Assembly (NCBI GenBank): GCA_036936605.1
Contig: JAUPFV010000001.1
Coordinates: 248,928,925 to 248,992,924 of the forward strand
Source of the DNA: Limnanthes douglasii subsp. nivea
Taxonomy: Eukaryota > Streptophyta > Magnoliopsida > Brassicales > Limnanthaceae
Direction of reading: 5' to 3'
DNA length: 64,000 bases
A program made the translations under genes and the position numbers. Positions within the stretch are counted from its first letter, which is position 1, and every line of letters starts with the position of its first letter. The notes under the pieces were generated by a model. It saw only the letters and a program-made list of their open reading frames with translations, was not told the origin of the DNA and did not search any database. Shown in pieces: positions 53,829 to 64,000 of this stretch.

Positions 53829-56800
53829 CTAGACGCGAGAGATATGTCTAAATGACATATTCGGGTGAAGGAGCTTTCTACAGATAGCTATAAGAGACTC
53901 AGTGAACCAGTGATCAGAGCCTTTTGCAATCATATTGAAGATGAGGAAGCTGTCAATCTCGACGTCAACATTCAACCATCCTTTACGTCTACACACCAGA
54001 AGGCCTTCTATCAAGGCCCTTGCTTCAGTGAGCAAGGGGTTCAGCTTCCCAAACCTAAATCCTGACCCAACAACAATGTCTCCTTCCCAATTCCTGACAA
54101 TAACACCACCAGTAGATTTGTCAGTATGGGAACAAGCACCATTAACATTCAACTCGAGTCTATCTTTCTTAGGAGGCTTCTATTTGAAGTAAGTGATTCT
54201 TTTGTTTCTAGACTCAACCGACTGACATCCCAAATCAATTCATGCATTAAAGGAATTAGACCAGTGTTTACTGGTCAGGCGATTCGAGAAATCAATACCT
54301 CGTATAACTCTAACTATTTTTTCAATAGTTTTAATGAAGTATCATGAGTGCCTTTAAATTTGGAAGAGTTTCTATTCTTCCAAATGTACCAACATATGAC
54401 TTGAGGAACAATATGAGTGATATGAAACTTATTATTAGAGTGCCAGAACCACATTCTAATAATATGGGTAGTCGACATATAACGACCAATTTTGATATTG
54501 AATAAGGAACTAAAGTAGTTCTAAATTTGCCAAGCAAAACAACAACTAACAAAGAGATATTTTCTCTCTCTCTTCATAACTGTTGCAAAATTGACACTTA
54601 GACACAATGACTAAGTGTTTGTTCCTTAAGACATCATCAGTAGAAATAAAGTCAGATATAAGTTTCCAACATAAAAAAGAGAAGTTCCTGGGAATTTTGT
54701 GGTTCCAAATTTTCTGAAAAAGGCTAGATTTGTTGTGCTTTTCGCTTATGCTTTCCCAAGTTAATTTAGTATTGAATCCGTTGTTTTCAGAATGTTTTCA
54801 AATAATCTCATCCTCCTTTTCAGTGTTGATGTTGAAGTTGCTACTCAGATTAACTTTTTCGCAGGGTAGAAAGGTGTTGAGACAGGCGTAGTCCCACAAG
54901 TTGCCTTTCCAAAATGTCCTAACTGGAGCCTCAATGAACTAGCTGTTCTCAGTAGCTAAAGGAGGTCCATTATGCCAGTCATCAAGCCAGAAGTCCACAT
55001 TGCCTTTCCCTAGAAGCACCAGATATTGCATTCAGTAAGGTCTCTAACATGAGTAAGTCTTTTCCAAATTAGAGAGTCTTTTCCTTTACATTTAGCTTTA
55101 AGAGGGTGACTGTTATTACAATAAATATTATTCAGTTTTTTTTACCAGAGACAAGTATTCTGTCTAAAAATAAACCAAAGCTTTTGAGAGAAGGCAGTCT
55201 GAATATCCTTCAGTGCTTTGATATTCAAACCACCTTCCTCAAAAGGCTTACAAACATAATTCCAATTAGACCAATGAATGGTCCTATCATTGAAATTGGA
55301 TCTCAACAAAAATCTGTTAAAAGTAGTCTCCAAGCTATTGATAATAGATTTAAGAATCCAACTGTTTTGCATCCAATAATATGTTATTGGAAGCAACACA
55401 GAGGAAATTAAGGTCAGCCTCCCACCAAAGGAGAGGTGCTTAGATACCTAGTCATTAATTTTATCATTGATTTTATCAAAAATATGACTAAAGTTTTACT
55501 TTCTATTGTTATTGCAGAGAATGATCCGCAAATAACTAGAATGAAGATTGTAAATAGAGAAGCCAGTCTTTAGCTTCAAGCTATTCACCCTAGCAGAGTT
55601 CATTATGTGAGAGGTAATAAGCTTAGTTTTGTCTTTATTTATAACTTGACCAGAAACTAATTGATAGATATCCAGGTGCTTGCTTAACTTATCAATTGAA
55701 AAGCTCTGACTATTAGAAAAAACAAGGATATCATCTGCAAAAACTAAGCAGGGAACAATCAGGTTAGTTCTAGAAGAATATACCATTATGTTGTTGTCTT
55801 TACTGAGATTATATAATCCTCTAATTAACACTTCCTCAGCAAGAATGAAGAGGCTAGGAGATAAATGATCTCCTTGCCTCAAACCCTTCATCTGATGAAA
55901 GTAATTAATAGCAGTCCTATTAATTAGGATAGAGATATTAACACCATATAATAGCTTGTTGATGAGGTTAATGAAATTAACAGAAAACCCAAATTTGCAC
56001 AGAATATTTAGGATAAAGGAGTGAGCCATTATATCGAATGCTTTGGACATATCCAGTTCGATAATGATATTTCCACGTTTGGGTTTTCTGTTGATGTCAT
56101 GGATCATCTCTTTAGTTATCAAGATGTTTTCGTGAATAAGTCTACCTTTCACAAAAGCTCCTTGATAGCTAGAGATGATCTTAGGAAAAATCTTAGCCAA
56201 TCTGGTATTAATAAGATTAGAAAAAATTATATTAAATAAAGAGCAAAGACTAATGGGTCTGTAGTTAGACCAACCGGTAGGATTAGAAATTTTAGGAACC
56301 AGACATATCCCAGTAGCAAAAATACATGAGGGAATGCTTCTTCCCTGGAGATAAGAGTTAAAAGCATTACAAAGATCTTCATTAATGATATCCCAACAAA
56401 TTTTAAAGAAATGAATATTAAAACCATCAATGCCAGCTGCGTTGTTATTGTTCATATTGTTAATGATGCTCCAGATTTCCTCCTTATTAGTGGGATTCAT
56501 CAGAGCATCATTATCATCTTTAGAAATCAACATGGGGATGTTATTAAATATAGGATCATGCATATAATTACTTTCATCTTCTTTACTGAGAAAAGAATCA
56601 GAATTAAGGTTGTTTTTGAAAAACCTTTCTGCATATTTACCAATGTCTTCAGGATTGTAGAGCCAAGTATTTCCATCCTTTATGCTAGTTATAGTATTCA
56701 TTCTTTTCTTCTTGTTAGCATAATAATGGAAGAGCTTAATATTACCATCCCCATCTTTGAGCCAACAATTATAAGTTTTATGTTTCCAGTAAACCTCCTC

Positions 56801-57793
56801 ATCTCTAAGAGCTTTGAGATGTAAACTGTTAGCTTTAGAAAGAGCCTTCTTAGAGTTTTGATTGTTATCCTTAGAATGAATAATCTCCATCTTGAAAACC
56901 TCATCAGCTTTGGCTTTAACTTTGTTAAAGATATTGCCAAAGTGGCTCTTGTTCCAACCCTTAATACAAGCCTTAAGTCTACTAAGCTTGTACCAAAAGA
57001 CAGCATTTCTATCCCTATTGATTTTCAAACTCCAATTAAGCTGCAAAATACTTAAGAAAGAACTATCATTAGTCCAAACATTAAGGAACTTAAAACTTTT
57101 CTTACCATAATTAATAGAGTTTATAGGAGAGGTGATTAGAAGAGGGGCATGGTCAGAACAAGTTCTGACCATGTGCTTAACCTGGACCCCAAAATCAGTG
57201 AACCATTTCTCATTCACCATAGCTTTGTCCAATATTTTCCAACGAGAACCTCTATTCCAAGTATATCTAGAGCCCCAAAACCCATCATCCTCTAGGTTAC
57301 AGCATCTAATCATTTCATTGAAATTGTCTTTACTGATTTGATCATTAGTAGTGCATCCAATTTAATCTTCAGTAGTAGTGATAGCATTATAGTCCCCCGC
57401 AGTAATCCAGGCCTTGCCATAAGTAGAAATAACTTTCATCCTCTCCCAAAGAGCATTCCTTTTTTGTCTCTGATTCTTAGCATAAACAGAAGTAAAAAGA
57501 AAACTATCCTTGATCCATGAATACTGCACTTTCATATGAATAAACTAGTCAAAGTCATCAATAATCTCAATGGAAACATCTGTAGACCAGAAGACCTAAA
57601 TTTTATTAGACATGTTGAATGAAATTTTTTGAAACCCCAAACTATTAGCAATGTTAGAAATGTTTACAAAATTGGGCATAGGCTCTTGAGTAACCAAGAT
57701 CTTGATTTTCTCAATATGGATCATAGAATTGAGTTTTCTCAAAGAGGGCTTATTATTAATACCTCTAATGTTCCAACTTATAATTCTAATCAT
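53829..57793 (-). pseudogene. LINE C ORF2: endonuclease, RT, zf-RVT, RNase H
   Basis: 'MIRIISWNIRGINNK', 'TQEPM', then 'FLFTSVYAKNQRQKRNALW', 'TAGDYNAITTTED' and 'TCSDHAPLLIT' (57793-57150), with TAG/TAA stops at about 57596, 57548 and 57361. 57313-55496 is a 605-codon open run with the complete RT: 'NAAGIDGFN', 'ISNPTGWSNYRPISLCSLFN', 'ELDMSKAFDIMAHSF', 'GLRQGDHLSPSLF' (H where P is usual) and 'VFADDILVFSN', the only LINE here with an intact FADD box. After stops and shifts come 'YYWMQNSWILKSI' (55390), a zf-RVT region hard to read, and RNase H at 54152-53829: 'VNGACSHTDKSTGGVIVRN', 'TEARALIEGLLV', 'HISRV'. Confidence 0.92.
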
Positions 57794-57799
57794 TTAGAT

Positions 57800-59111
57800 A
57801 GAGATCTTTGATGTTGCTTGTTCCCACTCCTTTTAAGGGAATTAATGACCAGTTTGTTGTGTCTTCTGTCTTTCTTGGCTGATTTGATTTTCTTGCTTAT
57901 TATAATGTTAAAATCTTGATCATGCTGGGCTCTTCTTTAGTAGGCGTGACATTACTGCTACCAATATTTTCATAAACATGAGAGGAAATATCTTCATCAA
58001 TAGGACTTGGGTGAGTGTAATTATCCAGCTTTTTCAAAGCATCTATTATCTCCAAGTTGTCTCTCTTTTTACTAGTAATTTTTTTTCCGAATATTAGTCA
58101 TATCTTGAATTCCATGAGACTGACTTAGTTGGTCAATATTGGAGTCAATCCTACTGTCATTTCCTTTCATTCTGAATTTGACACTCTTTTTGGCTTTCCC
58201 AAGCTTGAATCTTGTTACTGTGACTAACATCTTTAGGTAACTCGACCACTTTATCATTTTTTTGTTGATATTTGTTCTTGCTATTATTATCCTTTCCTTC
58301 TTCAACTCTATCATGATCTTTTAATATCTTTTTGCAAACAGAATCACCGTGTCCAAGATGGAAACAAGTGTTGTAGTAGGCAGGAACGTTTTTGTAACTC
58401 ACTGGGATCCAGTATCCATCATTAGATCCAAATCCCACCCAGATTTTGTGTTTTTAATTTCATAGAAACGTCAATATCTATTTGGGCATAACAAGCATTA
58501 CTGAATGCTCTATTTGTTTCAGGAATAATGACATTGAAGGGAGTACCTAAAGTAGCAGCCATATCCGTTATGATACAACAATTAAATAAGAACTCTCGGA
58601 TTCTTTCGAAACGAGTCAAGATCAAAGCATTAGGATTCTCATATTTTTTATTAAACCCTGGACTCCATAGAAGCCTCATAGTCTCTCCATTGACATTCCA
58701 AACGTTCTTGGACCAAAGAAGATAGACATCCTCTTTCACACAGAACTCCAGGAGAAGATGGTGGGCATCCATCATTTCAAAACTGTAAGTACCTTTAAAC
58801 TTTAACTTATTCAAGAAATCCTTCATAATAGATCTTTTAGGGATTCCTTTACTGAACTTGCCCACCAAAGTAATTTTTGACTGATGAAATAACAGATCTT
58901 TGACTTCTTTACAATACTGGATAGTATTATGATCATTATTTTCCTTGCAGAACTCAGGTTTGATCACAACCTCCAATTCTTTGTTTCTTGGCTCAACAAC
59001 ATCAGCAAATGATTTGTGCAGAAGGTTTTTGGGCCGATTTTCAGAAGATTTTATGAAGATAAGAGAAGGTAATTCTTCTCTTGGGCTCTCATTGTTGCTG
59101 TTGAAGTCCAT
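57800..59111 (-). pseudogene. LINE C ORF1 (DUF4283-like, CCHC knuckle)
   Basis: ATG at 59111; open for 229 codons to 58422. 'LLHKSFADVVEP', 'KITLVGKFSKGIPKRSIMKD', 'HHLLLEFCVKEDVYLLWS', 'RLLWSPGFNKKYENPNALIL' and 'AFSNACYAQIDIDVSMKLK' form a DUF4283-like module (PF14111). A frameshift at about 58430 leads to 'GFGSNDGYWIPVSYKNV' and the knuckle 'YNTCFHLGHGDSVCKK' (Y replaces the first Cys). A Lys-rich tail with further stops reaches the ORF2 start. It would coat the LINE RNA. Best preserved ORF1 of the three. Confidence 0.88.
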
Positions 59112-59252
59112 GATTAGGAATCACAGGCAGAGAAGAAGGATCAAAGAAGTAAAGAATATTCAGTGATTTCTTGGAGAAGAGGCGATTCTTAGAGAATCAT
59201 CCCAGTCCCTCATCTGTACACCATGTTTATCTTAAAATATAGTTTTGCAATC

Positions 59253-59272
59253 ATATGCTCTTGTCACCTCTT
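59253..59272 (+). repeat. Target site duplication (right) of LINE C
   Basis: ATATGCTCTTGTCACCTCTT, the partner of 53381-53400. The F-box frame resumes immediately after it. Confidence 0.95.
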
Positions 59273-59800
59273 GAGATCCCAACAAAGCTTCACAAGTCAT
59301 TCTGTTTGGGGTTTGATAACAACATGAAAAAGTATATTATTATTTGCTTGTTTGGACCGAGTGAATATTCGTCAGATTTGGAAGCTCTGCTTTACAGTTC
59401 TAAAACAAAATCTTGGAGAAAGACACTGAAATATTATCAGGATCCATGCCCACTCAAATTTCAATTTAGCTATAGTTTTGGTACTAATAACATGTTTTTC
59501 AACGGGTCTACGCACTAGATTGCTTCCAACTTCGGTAGTGAATCGTATTTAATTTCTTTTAATATGAGCACCGGAGAGTACCATTCCTCTGCAACTAATT
59601 TTGGGATTCTAAATTTTAGAATTCCAAAGTGCCCACATTTGATTAAACTTGGAGGATACATGGTTTTAAAGGTAGAGTGGGAAATTTATGGGCATCAATC
59701 TATGAAGAAGGTTTGAATCCTTAAATAGAATCCAAGGCAATAAAATATCATCCACATTGGTGGAGAAGATCATTGTTTTGTTCAATGATGAGAAAACATA
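59273..59800 (+). pseudogene. F-box pseudogene, downstream part (left arm)
   Basis: 'EIPTKLHKSFCLGFDNNMKK' begins the F-box-associated domain. Then come 'SSDLEALLYSSKTKSWRKTL', 'PLKFQFSYSFGTNNMFFNGS' and, after a TAG at 59516-59518 (W to stop in 'HWIASN'), 'IASNFGSESYLISFNMSTGE' and 'FGILNFRIPKCP'. It ends with 'KEWEIYGHQS'-like and 'HPHWW' phrases. The order matches FBA-type F-box proteins ('V.SLKT.SW...', '.F.NG..HW.A', 'I..FD...E.F'). It is the second half of the gene split by LINE C. Confidence 0.8.
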
Positions 59801-61699
59801 TTTATTTTCACATGGTTTAAGATCTTGAAGAATGCTGAGTAAAAGTTAGAACCGAGGCTGAAATTCTTCTACAACATATACATCATATTTATAAAGATTG
59901 TGATAGGTTTCAAACTTATCCCAACCAACAAAACTTACTTTCATTTCTTTGGTTTGGTCCATATTTCAGTTTATTTTGAGTTGTTAGAGATCTATGTGGG
60001 TTGATACAGCTTTAGCCATCACAGTTTTTCTTCATTCAGAATGTACATTAGCTTACCAAAATTTAGTTATGGTCATTTTTTTACAAACAATGATGATTGA
60101 AAGATCTACAAAATGGATAAGTTATATTCACTATATAATTAAATTTTGCAACAATGTTCTACATATTAATCCATCATATATTAGAATCAATTGCAATCAT
60201 ATGATAAATAAGTTCATTTTTCTAGAAACATCCATGTATTATCTTTCAGAAAAGGTTGACAAGCTTTGTTTGAGTTCTTACAAAAACTTATTGATTATCA
60301 TAATTTTGTAAACATGTATATGAGAAATTAAGAGAAAACATAGCAAATAAAAAAATGATGTACATATAGAGTAATACAAGTGTTCAAACCAATTTAGAAA
60401 GCTATGTGCAAGTCGTTACTATAAACGGATGAACAATATATAATTTTCTCTAAGTCGTGATTTATATTGAATAATGTGCATACTGCACGATTTATATTAA
60501 ATACTAATATCCTACCAAAAAATTTGATATGCTACTGTAACTTAAAATTACCTTATCGTAACAAAAATTCTATAAAACATTGGCACGGTTTTGTTCAGTA
60601 TTGGTATGATAAGGAAATATGAAAAATATTTTCACCTATATGGATGTTGTTGTAAATATATATATTGAAAAATTATTTATACATCATGACTTTATGGGTT
60701 CAATAGATGTTTGATCACTTTTTTTATAATTTATATTCCAGTAATTTATGAGCATAAAATTTATAATACACTCAATTCATTATAATAAATATATATGTAT
60801 GTAGTTATATACCCATTAAAAATAGAATATAATAAGTAAAACAAACACTATTTTTTATTTAGTTAAAAGAGCTAAAATCAATTGTCTGTTTTCATCTTAC
60901 ATTAATAAGGTTTGAATACCTATTAAATTTTTATTGGACATTCTTAATATATTGAATATGAAAGTTTAGTGAAAGTTTGTTTGTAAATTAATCATAAGTT
61001 TAGTTATAGGTTATAGCCCTAAAACACAATTTGGTGGAATGATAAATCTTGTATTTGATTAAACAATAAATTTTGCTTTTATATTATAATATAAAGTTTA
61101 GACACCTTACATGGAAGTTTCTTGTACATTTTATATATAATTTAACTATCATTCCGATATAACTTTAACATGATTATTGAGTTTAAAACAAAAATAATAT
61201 GTTTCACCCCTTAAAATCGATCGGAGTTAAAATTTTAATGGATATATATAAATTAAGATTGATTGACAATACAAATTTTAAGCTATTAAAAACCATTAAA
61301 AAATTATAACTAGTGACAAAATTTGAATAATAAAAAGTAAATCAATAGTTGTATTAAAAAGTGAAAGACTAATGATTTTAGATATAAAATAAAATTAAAA
61401 AAACAAACGGAAACTAATAAAAAATATTATTACTTGTATTAATTAAAAAACTATTGATAATATTTATATAGTAAATAAGTAAAACATTAAATGTATTAAA
61501 AAGTGTAATTACAACTAATGAAAGTATTTGTAAAGTAAATAAATATAACAGTAGACAAAGTCAGTTTAAAAGTGTTTGAGAGATAGTATGGTTCTCCTGT
61601 TTTTGTAGATTGTACCAATTGAACTTCTATCATTTTATAGTAGCACCTTCTTTGAATATCTTAACTTGGATCTTTCATCCTCCACATAATAATAATTAT
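59801..61699. other. Spacer between the F-box inverted repeat arms
   Basis: About 1.9 kb, very AT-rich. The longest frame (105 codons, 59994-60311) has no family features. Nothing else is recognised. Confidence 0.5.
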
Positions 61700-62618
61700 C
61701 AAATTTACTGCGGGCACAATTTTGTCTTCTTCGCCAATGTGGATAATTTCCAATTTCCTTAGACTCTCTTTAAGGATCAAACTTTCTTCAGATATTGATG
61801 CTCATGAATCTCCCACTCTAGGTTTAATCAAATTTGGGCACTTTAGAATCCTAAAATTTGGAATCCCAAAATTAATTACAGAGGAGGAGAACTCTTCGGT
61901 ACTCATATTAAAGGAAATTAAATATGAGTCACTATCGAAGTTGGAAGCAATCCAGTGCATTGACCCATTGAAAAACATGCTACTAGTACCAAAACTATAG
62001 CTAAATTGAAATTTAAGTGAACATGGATCAAGAGAATGTTTCTGTGTCTTTCTCCAAGATTTTGTTTTGGAACTGTAAAGTAGAGCTTCCAAATCTGACA
62101 AATATTCCCTCGGTCTAAACAAGCAAACAATGATATACTATTCCACGTTGTTATCAAACCCAAACATAATGACTTGTGAAACTTGGTTGAGATCTTTGGA
62201 GGTGAGAAGAGCACATAGTCTTCTCTTCAAGAATTATAAAGACAATGTTTTTCTTCTTTTCCTTGTGGACGAAGGTAAATTTTACAAATGAAAAGGAAAA
62301 AACTGTTAGTGATGCAACAAGTTTCCAACAACATTGGTGGAGGAGAACCGGAATGACTAGTTCTCACTATGGTGAGGTATTCACTTTGATCCTTTAACTT
62401 ATAGTTACCGATGAACCTAATTTGAGACCCTAAATAAATCAGCGGGTTCTCTTTGACCCATTAGACCGTCTTACGATCTGATGAAAGACATATCATATAG
62501 TTTTCTGAAATTTAGTTATTACACATCAGAATCGCACAAGATATTTGATTGGAAATCGCACAACAATCTTACTAATTACGTCACACGATAAAACCACCTT
62601 TGCATTTGCTATACTCAT
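61700..62618 (-). pseudogene. F-box pseudogene (right arm, inverted copy)
   Basis: Minus-strand ATG at 62618. The F-box is readable as 'CDVISKIVVRFPIKYLVRF' followed by a TGA where 'FRC' is expected (CGA to TGA). After several stops, the region of 'VNTSP' and 'VKFTFVHKEKKKN' leads to the FBA domain at 62212-61802: 'SSDLEALLYSSKTKSW'-like sequence, 'PCSLKFQFSYSFGTSSMFFN', 'GSMHWIASNFDSDSYLISFN' and 'FGIPNFRILKCP'. The last part ('KESLRKLEIIHIGEEDKIV') reaches about 61705. This copy keeps the F-box that the left arm lost, but has its own stops and shifts. Confidence 0.8.
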
Positions 62619-62925
62619 CGTCTTATTATTTTGAAAGTTTTTTTGGTGGTTTGTAAGAAAAAAGAAAATAGTGGAGCGAGTGTTAGGATTTCTGTTTGTA
62701 ACAAAAAAAAATTAAAGATGGCTGGATCTTTAAATTAGACTTTAGGTCCAAATCATATTATATTGCTTTTATATTGTCTATTATCCTATTATAGTTTTTT
62801 TTCTTTTTATTTTCAATATGACTAAGAGAGACTATATTATTTCTTTCTATTCATGTTGTCTATTATCCTATTATATGTGTTTTAAGTATTCTTATTAATA
62901 AAATGTACTTTTATGACCATAAATA
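61700..62925 (-). repeat. Right arm of the F-box inverted repeat
   Basis: Reverse complement of 52597-53400 joined to 59273-59800. The outer end of homology is at about 62925 ('aataaaatgtacttttatg' against the left arm's 'agtataaaattcttaat'). Confidence 0.85.
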
Positions 62926-63589
62926 CCATAATAATCTAATAAAAATAGATTCTTTTACTATATACAGGTGTCCTCCGACTAACCCACCAAATTCTACATG
63001 AATTATCATTGTAGAATGATGTTCAATTAAAATTTTAATTAATAAAAAGATCGAAAGTTTTAATTTACTTAGCGGCTAAAAAACACCCGTAGTCCTCCAT
63101 GTTTACCAATTGTATCAATTTGGTCCCCTTCCTTCAACCATGCATAGTTATCATCCCCATCCTTTTTTTAATTTGCAATTATAGTCCCCCGCACATGTAG
63201 AGCATGTGAGCTTGACACTTGGCATCAGTTTTTGTTGCAAGAATGTCCCCCAATTGTTTTTCCAAAAATGCCCTTTAGCATTCCATGTCAGCTGTCATGC
63301 CAGCTTTACCATTTACCTTCAAATTTTACCATTTACCTAAAAAACTTACCATTTACCCACTAACTTAATAAACGGACCGGGTCGAACCCTAATTTAATTA
63401 ACCAAACCCGAAACCCAATATAACCTAACCCAGCCCGTAACAATATAACCCTACCCGACCCTTTCATTGGCGACATAATTTAAATAGTTTTTTGGTTACT
63501 CTAACTAATTTATTTTATAGTATATTGATATGTTTTTATTTGTTTCAGTCTCGTTCCGGTATTATGGTCCAATCAAAATATGGCCTACT
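62926..63589. other. Non-coding stretch with short 'ttaccattt' repeats
   Basis: 63060-63280 reads like the terminal region of a plant transposon ('agtcctccatgtttacc', 'tttggtcccctt', 'atagtcccccgca'). 'ttaccatttac' recurs at about 63306, 63326, 63346 and 63350. A partner terminus is not in the window, so this is only a suggestion. Confidence 0.35.
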
Positions 63590-64000
63590 AGGTCAATGGG
63601 ATCTGAGGAACCAATAAGAGGTGAAAGCCCTCTTGGAAGGTACTCTATTTTGGACGCTTATGCTCCACTTGCTGAGATAAAATTACAAATCCTAATTGGA
63701 CGAGGTTTTCATCGAAAGGTGGCATCATGAGACTAACATATTCTAGTTCTCCCTTGGCGAGATGACTATGGACAACGTGTTTATCATTATCGGCCTCCCG
63801 ATTGAGGGGATAATTATCAAGGCGTTTTAGACCTAATATCCAGATCATATGTACGGTCGAATGCCAGAGTTGTTGGGAGTTTCAGCCGAACAGGTGCAAG
63901 AAGAGATGAAGGTATACGGTGGGAGTGGTTTCGGCCTTCGTTGACTTATCACGCTTACAAATGAGATAAACAAACATGTTGCTCGTGGGTACATCCATTT
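63590..64000 (+). pseudogene. Plant mobile domain (PMD, PF10536-like) fragment, runs off the window
   Basis: 63641-63727 is open ('YSILDAYAPLAEIKLQILIG'). A frameshift after 'FHRKVAS' leads to 'FSLGEMTMDNVFIIIGLPIE' (about 63750-63808), close to the PMD signature 'F.L..GE.TITL.DV..LLGLP.DG'. A TAG and TGA then separate it from 'MPELLGVSAEQVQEEMKVYG' at about 63860-63920. PMD proteins occur in plants both as MAIN/MAIL-type host genes and within transposons; the stops here favour a relic of the latter kind. The 3' end is outside the window. Confidence 0.6.

Larger units (their letters stand above)
53401..59252 (-). mobile_element. LINE C: L1-type retrotransposon, full length
   Basis: 5852 bp, inserted in the minus orientation in the F-box pseudogene. 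Its 3' end is the short A-run at 53401-53406 (T on the plus strand, preceded by 'gtattgctt'), and its 5' UTR lies at 59252-59112. ORF1 at 59111-57800, ORF2 at 57793-53829. It has a complete 5' end and a near-perfect 20-bp TSD, so it is the youngest of the three LINEs, but it still carries several stops. Confidence 0.95.

Noticed and set aside
1..64000. CRISPR arrays, tRNA or rRNA genes, bacterial operons
   Set aside because: No regularly spaced short direct repeats, no cloverleaf with conserved T-arm apart from the primer-site complement, and no ribosomal blocks were seen. The window is plant nuclear DNA.

Overview
The window is nuclear DNA of a flowering plant, most likely a eudicot. It is AT-rich and contains spliced GT-AG introns, plant-type CACTA, Ty3/gypsy, Ty1/copia and LINE elements, and F-box and plant-mobile-domain relatives. 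I cannot name the species. There is no bacterial, organellar or CRISPR content. Nearly all of it is transposable-element DNA, mostly broken. The one gene that looks intact is a DEL/E2F-like (atypical E2F) transcription factor at 43655-46504, in 11 exons that join to an open frame of 374 codons.

Layout. 150-2600 (minus) is a decayed Ty1/copia pol (pre-integrase, integrase, RT, RNase H). 4290-5190 is a degenerate tandem array of about 320 bp units. 5835-33562 and 33694-42833 are two direct copies of one segment (units 1 and 2). Each carries a CACTA (En/Spm) transposon on the minus strand, with a TNP2-type transposase (Transpos_assoc, Transposase_21, DUF4218 and DUF4216 parts) and a second ORF resembling Transposase_24. 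Each also carries DNA beyond the transposon's right end, so the pair arose by segmental duplication and not by two insertions. Unit 1 later received a Ty3/gypsy Tat-type element (7035-17377, exact 5-bp TSD, 598-602 bp LTRs), an 858-bp MULE-type MITE (26864-27721, 9-bp TSD) and a 5'-truncated LINE (28112-33412, 13-bp TSD). Unit 2 still shows the empty sites. A 771-bp hAT-type MITE (22793-23563, 8-bp TSD) is also in unit 1, where unit 2 is deleted.

The gypsy element has a tRNA-Arg-type primer site, gag-protease-RT-RNase H-second RNase H-integrase on the plus strand, and an antisense ORF between integrase and the 3' LTR that resembles the 'putative gypsy type transposon' family (PF04195). It is dead: several stops and frameshifts, and an integrase deletion that removes the catalytic glutamate region.

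Right of the E2F-like gene lie LINE B (about 47160-52615, plus), then an F-box pseudogene cut in two by full-length LINE C (53401-59252, minus, 20-bp TSD), a 1.9-kb spacer, and an inverted second copy of the same F-box pseudogene (61700-62925). The right edge holds a degenerate plant-mobile-domain fragment. All three LINEs share one architecture (CCHC ORF1; endonuclease-RT-zf-RVT-RNase H ORF2), and many of their stop codons look like C-to-T decay.
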